64,000 nucleotides of DNA from Anaerolineales bacterium (lineage in GTDB: Bacteria > Chloroflexota > Anaerolineae > Anaerolineales > Villigracilaceae). The translations under genes and the position numbers were made by a program. Where the stretch lies: contig JAHDWB010000002.1 in the NCBI GenBank assembly GCA_023382595.1, forward strand, positions 310,001 to 374,000. Reading direction: 5' to 3'. Shown piece after piece: positions 41,630 to 49,466 of the stretch. Position 1 is the stretch's first letter. Every line of letters begins with the position of its first letter. The notes under the pieces are model-generated. The model was not told where the DNA came from and did no database searches. It was given only the letters and a program-made list of their open reading frames with translations.

Positions 41630-41806
41630 CTACTCGCTCTGTCTGAGTTCTGGACATAATGCCAGAACTTCCGCCTCACTTGCCAGCCGGTATGGATGCT
41701 TTGGGTCAAGTGCAATCCGCGTCAATTCTTTGCCAAGCCCAATCTTCATCAGGTAATAGCGGGCAAATTGCTGGTGGGTCAATCCATTCCGAGCTTCTTC
41801 TTTCAC
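41630..41806 (-). pseudogene. Unidentified 58-codon fragment in the 41416-41987 gap
   Basis: A reverse frame from a GTG reads VKEEARNGLTHQQFARY, then KELTRIALDPKHPYRLASE, with protein-like composition but no ribosome site or recognised family. It may be the 3' remnant of a decayed gene. The rest of the gap contains the promoter at 41913 and short sequence shared with 39768-39806; I see no other gene. Confidence 0.3.
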
Positions 41807-41912
41807 CGATGAACAGCAGTGTCAACCCCAAGGGGTGAGCGCAAAAGGTCAGAAAGAGCAAGCGGCAGGGTACGGGTCAAGAAAGAGGCGGGGAACTCAT
41901 CCTGCAGATTTC

Positions 41913-41941
41913 TTTACAATGGAGTCGAAACTCCTTATACT
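41913..41941 (+). promoter_or_regulatory. Promoter of the UMF1 transporter gene
   Basis: TTTACA (41913-41918), 17-nt spacer, TATACT (41936-41941). The spacer contains a small dyad, GGAGT-CGAA-ACTCC, which might be an operator. Confidence 0.6.
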
Positions 41942-41987
41942 CGCGCGTGTTCTTGCTTTCATCCTATTTTCGACCCGCGGAGGAGTC

Positions 41988-43355
41988 ATGGAAAACCAGG
42001 CGACGGATGTGATCGTCAACGATAAAAAAGAGATCTTTGGCTGGGCAATGTACGACTGGGCGAATTCCGCCTTCAGCACCACAGTGGGGACCGTATTTTT
42101 GGGACCGTATGTCGCGTCACTGGCGCGCGCGGCGGCGGAAGCGGCAGGAACATCAACCGTTTCGTTCTTTGGAATTCCGGTTGCTCCGGATTCATTTTTA
42201 CCTTACTGCATTTCATTCTCGGTCGGCATGCAAGTGCTTTTCCTGCCCATCCTTGGCGCGATCGCAGATTATTCGCACCTGCGCAAGCGCATGATGCAGT
42301 TGTTCGCGACCATCGGCGCACTGGCGACCATCCTGCTCTTTTTGGTGACCGGGAATCTGTGGTGGCTGGGCGGCGTGTTGTACATTGTGGCGAACCTTGC
42401 CTTTGGCGCGGCGATCGTCTTCTACAATGCCTACCTGCCGGACATTGCCAGCGAGGAGGAGCGCGACCGTGTCTCGTCCTATGGCTGGGCAATGGGCTAT
42501 CTGGGCGGCGGGATCTTGCTGGCGCTCAATCTGGCGTTCTTCATCTTCAGCGAAGATTTGGGCGTGCCGACCGAACTGGCGGTACGCATCAACCTCGCTT
42601 CGGCAGGTATCTGGTGGCTGGGCTTTTCCTTCCTGACGTGGTCCCGCCTGCGTTCGCGCCGCGCGGCGCGCGCTCTCCCGGCGGGCGATAATTATGCCAG
42701 CATCGGCTTCAAACAACTCCGCAAGACCTTCAGCGAGGTGAAGCACTTCCCTGAAACCTTGAAATTCCTGCTGGCATACTTCCTTTACAACGACGGCATC
42801 CAGACCGTGATCGCCGTTGCAGCGACCTTCGCCGCCGCGCCTCTGATTCAGGGCGGGCTGGAACTTGACCAGCAAACTCTGACCGCCGTCATCCTGATGA
42901 TCCAGTTCGTGGCGTTCTTCGGAGCCTTGTTCTGGGGCAAGCTGGCAGGCTGGATCGGCGCAAAAGAGTCGGTCATTGTCAGCCTTGTGATCTGGTCGGG
43001 CGTGGTGATCTACGCCTACAGCGGCTTGAAAGGTGACACCGTGGTGACCGAATTCTTCATCCTCGGCGGTTTCATCGCGCTGGTGATGGGCGGTTCGCAA
43101 GCCATCAGCCGCAGTCTCTTCGCGCAGATGATCCCCAACGGCAAGGAAGCCGAGTTCTTCTCGTTCTATGAGGTTAGCGAGCGCGGCACGTCATGGATCG
43201 GTCCGCTGGTGTTCGGGCTGGCGAACCAGATATTCAACGACTTGCGCATTGCCATCCTTTCGCTGATCTTCTTCTTCATCATGGGCTTGATCTTCCTGCC
43301 GTTCGTCAATGTGAAGAAAGCCATCGCGGACGCGAAAGCGTACAAATCCGAGTAA
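41988..43355 (+). CDS. MFS transporter, UMF1 family
   Basis: A 455-residue protein from the ATG that follows GCGGAGGAG. The N terminus KKEIFGWAMYDWANSAF is diagnostic of the UMF1 (Atg22-like) branch of the major facilitator superfamily. About twelve helices are visible, with loop motif SSYGWAMGYLGGGILLALN in the middle of the N half. Atg22 in yeast exports amino acids from the vacuole; bacterial substrates are unknown. A strong terminator follows the stop. Confidence 0.9.
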   Translation: MENQATDVIVNDKKEIFGWAMYDWANSAFSTTVGTVFLGPYVASLARAAAEAAGTSTVSFFGIPVAPDSFLPYCISFSVGMQVLFLPILGAIADYSHLRKRMMQLFATIGALATILLFLVTGNLWWLGGVLYIVANLAFGAAIVFYNAYLPDIASEEERDRVSSYGWAMGYLGGGILLALNLAFFIFSEDLGVPTELAVRINLASAGIWWLGFSFLTWSRLRSRRAARALPAGDNYASIGFKQLRKTFSEVKHFPETLKFLLAYFLYNDGIQTVIAVAATFAAAPLIQGGLELDQQTLTAVILMIQFVAFFGALFWGKLAGWIGAKESVIVSLVIWSGVVIYAYSGLKGDTVVTEFFILGGFIALVMGGSQAISRSLFAQMIPNGKEAEFFSFYEVSERGTSWIGPLVFGLANQIFNDLRIAILSLIFFFIMGLIFLPFVNVKKAIADAKAYKSE

Positions 43356-43370
43356 CACCTAAAGAAATGA

Positions 43371-43407
43371 AAACAGCGCGGACATCACCTGTCCGCGCTG
43401 TTTTTTT
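43371..43407 (+). terminator. Rho-independent terminator
   Basis: Stem AAACAGCGCGGACA (43371-43384) with TGTCCGCGCTGTTT (43390-43403), 5-nt loop, continuing into a T run. It ends the UMF1 gene and lies 11 nt past the stop of the convergent thioredoxin-like gene. Confidence 0.93.
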
Positions 43408-43417
43408 ATTCAAGTCG

Positions 43418-43954
43418 TCATTGCAAGTTTTCGTCGAACAAAGCCCTGAAGGTCTCCGCTGAAACGAAGCCGATCAGCTTTTTGATCAAATTCCCGTCCG
43501 CGTCCAGCAGATAGAATTCGGGTTGATAACTGAACCCCAACTGGCGTTGGAAAGCTTGCGTGCCGGGATCGTCGGCATCGAGATAGGTGAATTTGACCCT
43601 GCCCCAGTACTCCACTTCGAGTCCATGAACCATGGACGCCATCGAGCGGCAGGTACTTCAGGTGAAGCGGAAGAATTCCACCAATTGCAGTTGACCGGAA
43701 GCCAGGTTGACCGTGGACGGGTCGGTGGCGTGCAGGTCAGGTCCGCGGGAGGTGGGGACAGCTTGCGCATCCACGAACTGGGTCGGCGGGGCGGCGGTCG
43801 CTTCGGGCGCGGATACATCCGTCGGCGCGGCGGTATCGGGGATGGATTCCGCTGCCGGCGGGGCGGGAGGGGCGGTCACAGCCGGGGCGCAGGAAACTGC
43901 CAGTAGAACAGCGACCAGGCTCATCGTCAGGAAAACGAGGCGGGGTTTCATCAT
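43418..43954 (-). CDS. Thioredoxin-like lipoprotein with in-frame TGA at the CxxC position (candidate selenoprotein)
   Basis: A single reverse frame is interrupted only by TGA at codon 99 (43658-43660). Upstream: two ATGs after AAAGGAGAGA, signal peptide and lipobox (LVAVLLAVSCAP), then a Pro/Ala linker. Around the TGA the frame reads LVEFFRFT-TGA-STCRSMAS, so the stop codon occupies the first cysteine of a thioredoxin CxxC, giving U-S-T-C. Downstream the fold continues normally (GRVKFTYLDADDPGTQAFQR, YQPEFYLLDADGN) to a TAA. A 7-bp hairpin with a GTT loop lies 27 nt after the TGA. The simplest reading is a UGA-decoded selenocysteine in an exported redox protein. The alternative is a nonsense mutation of a Cys codon. 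Confidence 0.65.
43621..43637 (-). promoter_or_regulatory. Candidate bacterial SECIS hairpin
   Basis: On the coding strand GTCCATG (43637-43631), loop GTT, CATGGAC (43627-43621). The loop begins 27 nt after the TGA and its first base is G, which fits the published bacterial SECIS pattern (loop 16-37 nt downstream, G in the first two loop positions, short upper stem). Confidence 0.55.
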
Positions 43955-44041
43955 GATCTCTCCTTTGGTTGGTTAAATGATACCTTGCATCCGTCAGTTC
44001 TTACACCAAATTCAGCGCACTCTTAAGCGGTTCTCACTTCT

Positions 44042-44070
44042 TTGACGCGCGTTCCATCCTACGCTATACT
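44042..44070 (+). promoter_or_regulatory. Promoter of the P5C dehydrogenase gene
   Basis: TTGACG (44042-44047), 17-nt spacer, TATACT (44065-44070). The leader contains AAAGGAGAA before ATG 44116. Confidence 0.75.
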
Positions 44071-44115
44071 TGTTTTAAAGATCAACATACAACCAACATC
44101 AAAAGGAGAATTCCT

Positions 44116-45690
44116 ATGGCAGATTTCAAACTTACGTACGCGACCATGTTCAACCCGCCCGATGAATTACACACCGGTTTTGACAAGGCGGTGGCGGCAT
44201 TAAAGCAGAATATGGGCAGGGAATATGGCATGTACATCGACGGCAAGGAAGTGCTTGCCGATGAAAAACTGGAAGACCGTTCACCCGTCAACACAGACTG
44301 GGTATTGGCGAAAATGCAGAAAGGCAACGCATCCCATGCCGAGCAGGCGATGACGGCGGCGCGTAAGGCGTTCCCGATGTGGAGCCACACACCGTGGCAG
44401 AAGCGCGTGGAACTGCTGCGCAAAGCCGCGTCGTTGATCGAGCAGCGCATTTTTGATCTGGGCGCGGCGATGGCGCTGGAGGTCGGCAAGAACCGCATGG
44501 AGTCATTGGGCGACGTGCAGGAAACCGCCGACCTTATTTATTACTCGTGCTACCAGATGGAAAAGAACGACGGCTATATCGTCGAGATGGGCAAAGACCC
44601 GTTGGTTGGCTATGAAGCGCGGAATGTTTCAGTGCTTCGTCCATACGGCGTGTGGCTGATCGTTTCGCCGTTCAACTTCCCGCACGCGCTGACGGGCGGT
44701 CCGATGGGCGCGGCACTGGCAACGGGCAACACGATAGTCGTGAAGCCCGCCACCGATACCGCATGGATCGTGCGCCTGCTGATCGATTGCTTCCGCGATG
44801 CGGGCTTGCCCGACGGCGTGGTGAACTTCGTCACGGGTCCCGGCTCCACGCTTGGGCAGGCGCTGGTAGACAGCCCCGAAGTGGACGGCGTAACCTTCAC
44901 CGGTTCGTTCGACGTCGGCATGAAGATGTTCCAGGACTTCGGCAAGCGCAACTATGTGCGCCCGATCATTTTGGAACTGGGCGGAAAGAATCCCGCCATC
45001 GTTTCCAAGAATGCGGACTTGGACCGCGCCACCATTGGCATCGTCCGCTCGGCGTTCGGTCTGCAGGGACAGAAATGCTCCGCCGCTTCGCGCGTACTCG
45101 TGGAGGAATCTGTCTACGATGAAATGGTCAGCCGTTTGAAGGAAGCCGCCGAGAAGCTGGTCATCGGCGACCCGACCGAGAAAGCCACTTACAACGGACC
45201 GGTCATCAACAAGTCATCCTATAATGATTTCAAGAACTTCTGCGAAGAGATCAACCAGGGCGGCGGCAAGTTTCTCGTGGGCGGCAATGTGAAGAGCGGC
45301 GGTATGTTCGACAAGGGCTATTTCTGTGAAAGCACCTTTGTCATCGACCTGCCCTTCTCGCACCGCTTATGGAAGCACGAAATGTTCCTGCCCATCACCA
45401 CCATCGGCAAGGTCAAGAACCTCGATGAAGCCATGCGTATCGCCAACGACGTGAACTACGGTCTGACCGCGGGCTTCTACGGCTCACAGGAAGAGACCGA
45501 ATGGTTCTTTGACCATATCGAAGCCGGTGTGACGTATGCCAACCGTCCGCAGGGCGCGACGACCGGCGCGTGGCCCGGCTTCCAGCCCTTTGGCGGATGG
45601 AAAGGCTCCGGCTCCAGCGGCAAGAATGCTGGCGGTCATTACTACCTGCCGTTGTACATGCACGAGCAGATCCGCACGCTCATCAAGTAA
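44116..45690 (+). CDS. pruA: 1-pyrroline-5-carboxylate (L-glutamate gamma-semialdehyde) dehydrogenase
   Basis: The 524-residue aldehyde dehydrogenase family protein oxidises glutamate semialdehyde to glutamate in proline catabolism. NAD-binding and catalytic marks: SPFNFPHALTGGPMGAALAT, TFTGSFDVGMKMF, catalytic Glu in LELGGKNPAIV, catalytic Cys in GLQGQKCSAASRVL. Length and overall motif order match the stand-alone P5CDH enzymes such as that of Thermus. No proline dehydrogenase gene is adjacent. Confidence 0.93.
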   Translation: MADFKLTYATMFNPPDELHTGFDKAVAALKQNMGREYGMYIDGKEVLADEKLEDRSPVNTDWVLAKMQKGNASHAEQAMTAARKAFPMWSHTPWQKRVELLRKAASLIEQRIFDLGAAMALEVGKNRMESLGDVQETADLIYYSCYQMEKNDGYIVEMGKDPLVGYEARNVSVLRPYGVWLIVSPFNFPHALTGGPMGAALATGNTIVVKPATDTAWIVRLLIDCFRDAGLPDGVVNFVTGPGSTLGQALVDSPEVDGVTFTGSFDVGMKMFQDFGKRNYVRPIILELGGKNPAIVSKNADLDRATIGIVRSAFGLQGQKCSAASRVLVEESVYDEMVSRLKEAAEKLVIGDPTEKATYNGPVINKSSYNDFKNFCEEINQGGGKFLVGGNVKSGGMFDKGYFCESTFVIDLPFSHRLWKHEMFLPITTIGKVKNLDEAMRIANDVNYGLTAGFYGSQEETEWFFDHIEAGVTYANRPQGATTGAWPGFQPFGGWKGSGSSGKNAGGHYYLPLYMHEQIRTLIK

Positions 45691-45704
45691 GCTCAAATGT
45701 CCGC

Positions 45705-45739
45705 AAGCCCCTTTCTTTTTGAAGGAAGGGGCTTTTCTT
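45705..45739 (+). terminator. Rho-independent terminator
   Basis: AAGCCCCTT (45705-45713) pairs with AAGGGGCTT (45726-45734), followed by TTCTTT. It ends pruA. Confidence 0.8.
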
Positions 45740-45766
45740 TGCAGAAGTCAAAAAACAAGGCTTTGG

Positions 45767-45772
45767 TAAAAT
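45767..45772 (+). promoter_or_regulatory. -10 hexamer positioned for a leaderless mRNA
   Basis: TAAAAT ends exactly 6 nt before ATG 45779; no ribosome site is present. Confidence 0.5.
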
Positions 45773-45778
45773 ACGGGT

Positions 45779-46066
45779 ATGGAAGACGATCCTTTTATTG
45801 TCCGTGTGGGAACTTTTTTTCTGGTCATCGGCGCCGGCGTGCTGGTCATTTTCATCGCGTCCGATTTCGCCAACGAAGTGGATTTCGACTATCTCTTCAT
45901 CGCCATGCTGCTGATCGGTATCGGCTGGATGATGCGCAGCAAGAAAGCCCCGCCGCCGCCCGCAGACCGGTTTACGTGGATCAGGGGCGTGATGGGAAAA
46001 AATAAAAAAGGAGGAGGCAGGGTAAAGAATACCCCGCCCCCAAATGAAAACGAAGAAGAAGCATAA
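45779..46066 (+). CDS. Small two-helix membrane protein
   Basis: A 95-residue protein with helices VGTFFLVIGAGVLVIFIASD and YLFIAMLLIGIGWMMRS, then a basic and Pro-rich cytoplasmic tail ending in acidic residues. No family recognised. Its stop is one base from the ATG of the CoA-transferase subunit A gene (TAATATG), so the genes are translationally linked. Confidence 0.7.
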   Translation: MEDDPFIVRVGTFFLVIGAGVLVIFIASDFANEVDFDYLFIAMLLIGIGWMMRSKKAPPPPADRFTWIRGVMGKNKKGGGRVKNTPPPNENEEEA

Positions 46067-46067
46067 T

Positions 46068-46970
46068 ATGCCCAAATTGATTTCACTCAAAAAAGCGATC
46101 TCCGAATTTGTGAATGACGGCGATGTGGTCTATGCCGCCGGTTTCACGCACCTCATCCCCTTTGCGGCGGGACATGAGATCATCCGTCAGGGAAAGAAAA
46201 ATCTCACGCTGGCGCGCGCCACGCCCGACCTGATCTACGACCAGATGGTGGCGGCGGGATGTGCGAAGAAGGTCATCTTCTCGTACATGGGGAATCCCGG
46301 CGTCGGCTCACTGCGCATCGTCCGTGCCGCGATCGAAAAGGGCGAATTGGAATGGGAGGAATATTCGCACTTTGGCATGATCACCCGCCTGCAGGCAGGC
46401 GCAGCGGGACTGCCCTTCCTGCCCATGAACCAGACCGGCGCAACCGACCTCGAAGGTGCCAACCCGAACATCAAGCGCATCCCTGACCCGTTCGGCGGCA
46501 AGGATGTCATCGTCGTGCCGGCACTCAACCCGGATGTCGCCATCGTGCATGTGCAGCGCGCGGACAAGCACGGCAATGCCCACTTGTGGGGCATCATCGG
46601 CGAACAAAAGGAAGCCGCGTTTGCCGCGAAGAAAGTCATCCTGACGGCAGAAGAAATTGTGGACGAATCAGTCATCCGGTCCGACCCGAACCGCACGATG
46701 ATCCCCGGCATCGTCGTCAGCGCCGTGTGTCATGTTCCGTTCGCGAGTCATCCATCCTATTCACAGGGATATTACGACCGCGACAACGAGTTCTATCTCG
46801 CATGGGACAAGATCAGCGAATCAAAAGAAAGCGTGCAGACGTATCTCGATGAATGGGTGTACGGCGTGAAAGACCGGAATGCCTACTGGAAAAAACTCGG
46901 CGAGAAAACACACAAGCGCCTGAAGGTGAAAGCGCGGTACAGCGAAAAGATCAATTACGGACAATATTAA
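46068..46970 (+). CDS. CoA-transferase family protein, subunit A (GctA/IpdA type)
   Basis: A 300-residue protein. The start chosen is MPKLISLKKAISEFVNDGD; a few upstream in-frame codons overlap the preceding gene. Family marks: DGDVVYAAGFTHLIPFAAGH, VGSLRIVRAAIEKGELEWEE, and FASHPSYSQGYYDRDNEFYL near residue 225, resembling glutaconate CoA-transferase alpha and the IpdA ring-opening hydrolase. It forms a heteromeric enzyme with the beta subunit encoded at 47860. The acyl substrate cannot be told apart from sequence: CoA transfer or CoA-ester ring hydrolysis are both possible. Confidence 0.85.
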   Translation: MPKLISLKKAISEFVNDGDVVYAAGFTHLIPFAAGHEIIRQGKKNLTLARATPDLIYDQMVAAGCAKKVIFSYMGNPGVGSLRIVRAAIEKGELEWEEYSHFGMITRLQAGAAGLPFLPMNQTGATDLEGANPNIKRIPDPFGGKDVIVVPALNPDVAIVHVQRADKHGNAHLWGIIGEQKEAAFAAKKVILTAEEIVDESVIRSDPNRTMIPGIVVSAVCHVPFASHPSYSQGYYDRDNEFYLAWDKISESKESVQTYLDEWVYGVKDRNAYWKKLGEKTHKRLKVKARYSEKINYGQY

Positions 46971-46975
46971 TATCG

Positions 46976-47842
46976 ATGAATATTCCGCACTTCGATCTTG
47001 GCGGAGACGGCGCGCCGCTGCACTTCCTGCACGCCAACGGCTATCCGCCCGAATGTTACCAGCCGCTGTTCGCACATTTACAAAATCGATATCGTGTCTT
47101 TGGGATGAAACTCCGCCCGTTGTGGGAAGGTCAGAACAAGGATGATTTTCAAGACTGGCATCCCTACTCGGATGATCTGCTGCGCTTCTTGTCGGACCGT
47201 GGAGCTGATCCCGTTATCGGAGTTGGTCATTCCATCGGCGGGATCGTCACCCTGCGCGCGGCATTGCGTAACCCGGAAAAATTTCGCGCCCTGATCCTGC
47301 TCGACCCGGTCTTCTTCGTCCCACCGTTTTTGGTCGGCTGGAATTTCATCCGCGCCATCGGGCTGGGCGAAAAGACGCATCCGCTCATCCCCGCCGCCAG
47401 GAAGAGACGCCGCGAATTTGATAATCTTGATGTTTTGTTCCGCAGTTATCGAAGCAAGCCGATCTTTCGATACTTGAACGATGACAGTTTGAAAGCGTAC
47501 ATTGCAGGCATCACCAAGCCCAAAGCGGACGGCGGTTATGAGCTGGCATATACTCCCGAATGGGAAACGCACATCTACCTGACAGGTCTGCGCGATTTCG
47601 ATCTCTGGCGCGGACTTCCGAATCTCGATGTGCCCACGCTCATCATCCGCGGCGCCGAAACGGACACATTCCTGCCGAATGCGGAACGGCTTGTAAAAAA
47701 GAAGAACCCGCACATACGAGTGGACACCATGCAAAATGCCACACACATCCTGCCGCTGGAATATCCGCGGGAAGTGGCGGAACTCATCAACGATTTCGTT
47801 CAGAAAATAAAACAAGACCCTAAAGGTCTTGAAGACCTTTAG
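46976..47842 (+). CDS. Alpha/beta hydrolase between the CoA-transferase subunits
   Basis: A 288-residue protein from ATG 46976. The nucleophile elbow is GVGHSIGGIVTL (Ser near residue 87) and the oxyanion-side HFLHANGYPPECYQPLF is typical of esterase/lyase-type hydrolases. The C-terminal catalytic His lies in MQNATHILPLEYPRE, and the acid residue probably in IIRGAETDTFLP. It starts 6 nt after the A subunit stop and ends 18 nt before the B subunit, so it likely acts in the same degradation pathway. Confidence 0.87.
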   Translation: MNIPHFDLGGDGAPLHFLHANGYPPECYQPLFAHLQNRYRVFGMKLRPLWEGQNKDDFQDWHPYSDDLLRFLSDRGADPVIGVGHSIGGIVTLRAALRNPEKFRALILLDPVFFVPPFLVGWNFIRAIGLGEKTHPLIPAARKRRREFDNLDVLFRSYRSKPIFRYLNDDSLKAYIAGITKPKADGGYELAYTPEWETHIYLTGLRDFDLWRGLPNLDVPTLIIRGAETDTFLPNAERLVKKKNPHIRVDTMQNATHILPLEYPREVAELINDFVQKIKQDPKGLEDL

Positions 47843-47847
47843 GGTCT
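47815..47847. repeat. Hairpin repeat overlapping the hydrolase stop
   Basis: AGACCCTAAAGGTCTT (47815-47830) and AAGACCTTTAGGGTCT (47832-47847). It is related to the element at 37878. It encodes the last codons of the hydrolase and precedes the ribosome site of the B subunit. Confidence 0.7.
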
Positions 47848-47859
47848 GAGAGGATAACC

Positions 47860-48636
47860 ATGCCCGAACTCAAATATTCTTCCGCCGAATTGATGATCAT
47901 CAACGCCGCACGCCTTTTGCGTGACGGCGATACGGTCTTCGTCGGCGTCGGTCAGCCCAACCTCGCCTGCAACCTTGCCAAACGGACGCACGCTCCCAAC
48001 CTCGTGATGATCTACGAAGCGGGCGTCATCGGCGCAGAACCCGCCCGCCTGCCGCTCTCCATCGGCGACCCCACCCTCGTCAGCGGCGCGCTTTCGGTGG
48101 TCAGCATGTACGATATCTTCGCCAACTATCTCCAACGCGGCAACGTGGATGTGGGCTTCATGGGCGGCGCGCAGATCGACAAATATGGCAATATCAACGC
48201 CACCGTCATCGGTGACTACGCGCAACCTAAGGTCCGTCTGCCCGGTTCGGGCGGCTCGCAGGAAATTGCCGCGTGGGCAAACCGTTGTTACATCATGACG
48301 CCCCACCAGAAACGCCGCTTCCCGGAAAAAGTGGAATTCATGACCTCCGCCGGGTTTATCGGAGGAAAGGATGACCGCAAAGATGCCGGTCTGCGCGGCG
48401 GCGGGATGCTCGCTGTCGTCACCGACATTGGCATGCTCGAACCCGATGAGACCGGCGAAATGATACTGACCGCCTTGCATCCTGGAAAAAGCGCCGAAGA
48501 CGCCAAAGCCAACACCGGCTGGGATCTGAAAGTCTCGGCGCAATTGAAAACGACCGAACCGGTCACCAAAAAAGAACTGAGAATCCTGCGTGAAGAACTC
48601 GACCCGACCGGCATTTATCTCAAAGGCGCGGCATAG
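47860..48636 (+). CDS. CoA-transferase family protein, subunit B (GctB/IpdB type)
   Basis: A 258-residue protein. The catalytic-glutamate region is MIYEAGVIGAEPARLPLSIG, matching the E-x-G motif of class I CoA-transferase beta subunits. Other marks are FVGVGQPNLACNLAKR, MGGAQIDKYGNINATVIGDY and LPGSGGSQEIAAWANRCYI. Together with the A subunit at 46068 it should make an A2B2 or (AB)4 enzyme. The last segment (REELDPTGIYLKG) is standard for the family. Confidence 0.87.
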   Translation: MPELKYSSAELMIINAARLLRDGDTVFVGVGQPNLACNLAKRTHAPNLVMIYEAGVIGAEPARLPLSIGDPTLVSGALSVVSMYDIFANYLQRGNVDVGFMGGAQIDKYGNINATVIGDYAQPKVRLPGSGGSQEIAAWANRCYIMTPHQKRRFPEKVEFMTSAGFIGGKDDRKDAGLRGGGMLAVVTDIGMLEPDETGEMILTALHPGKSAEDAKANTGWDLKVSAQLKTTEPVTKKELRILREELDPTGIYLKGAA

Positions 48637-48696
48637 CGCAAAAATCACACCAAACTACCATTTACGCGCCTCGGGAAAAGGGATATATCTGTATTC

Positions 48697-49440
48697 ATGA
48701 GAACCTTTCCCGTTCGCCACATCCTGTTCGACCTGGGCGGAACGCTCATGCACGCCCACGGCGATTGGGAGCCGATCCACGAGCGCGCAGATCAGGCGCT
48801 GGTCGATTCGCTGCGCACACACGATATTCACATCGAGCCGCGGCATTTCCGCGCACGCCTGCACCAATACTACGAACAACGCGAAAAGGATTTTCAGGAA
48901 ACCACCTATCATTTCGTCCTGCGCGAACTGCTCACAGAGTTGGGTCATGCCGAGGTCGCAGAACCAGTCCTCAGGTCCGCGTTGGATGCGATGTACTCCG
49001 TCACCCAAAGCAACTGGCAGCTTGAAGCGGATGCGGTCGAGACTCTCAAGACCTTGAAATCCAATCAATATCGGCTTGGTATTTTTTCCAACGCGGGCGA
49101 TGACAAGGACGTTCAGCAGCTCATTGAAAACTTCGGCATCCGCGATCACTTCGATTTCGTGCTGACATCCGCCGCGTGCTTCTACCGCAAGCCGCATGAA
49201 CGCGCGTTCGAGATCTCGCTCGCGCAGTGGAACATCACGCCGCAGGAAGCCGCGATGGTCGGTGACAGCCTTGAAGCAGATATCATCGGGGCGAAGCAGG
49301 TCGGGATGACCGCGATCTGGATCACGCGCCGCGCCCAATTCACACGCGAGGACATGCAGCGCATCAAACCGGACTTCAGCCTGCGAAAACTCTCGGAGCT
49401 TTCTCCCACCCTCGATATGCTCTCCCTATCCCGCCGCTGA
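48697..49440 (+). CDS. HAD superfamily hydrolase
   Basis: A 247-residue phosphatase-like protein. Motif I is ILFDLGGTLMH; note Gly where the second catalytic Asp is usually found (DxDGT becomes DLGGT, common in some subgroups). Motif II is GIFSNAGDDKD, motif III YRKPHERAFE with the Lys, motif IV MVGDSLEADIIGAKQVGM. A helical cap lies between residues 20 and 95. Substrate unknown. A TATATC hexamer at 48684-48689 lies 7 nt before the ATG, without a ribosome site. Confidence 0.87.
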   Translation: MRTFPVRHILFDLGGTLMHAHGDWEPIHERADQALVDSLRTHDIHIEPRHFRARLHQYYEQREKDFQETTYHFVLRELLTELGHAEVAEPVLRSALDAMYSVTQSNWQLEADAVETLKTLKSNQYRLGIFSNAGDDKDVQQLIENFGIRDHFDFVLTSAACFYRKPHERAFEISLAQWNITPQEAAMVGDSLEADIIGAKQVGMTAIWITRRAQFTREDMQRIKPDFSLRKLSELSPTLDMLSLSRR

Positions 49441-49452
49441 GCGCGTTCGCAG

Positions 49453-49458
49453 TACAAT
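49453..49458 (+). promoter_or_regulatory. -10-like hexamer just upstream of the EamA gene
   Basis: TACAAT ends 8 nt before ATG 49467, with no ribosome site between them. Confidence 0.4.
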
Positions 49459-49466
49459 CCTCGTCC

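Noticed and set aside
43418-43660. Thioredoxin-like region as two separate genes or a frameshift
   Set aside because: Both parts are in the same frame and only a TGA separates them, so neither two genes nor an indel explains it.
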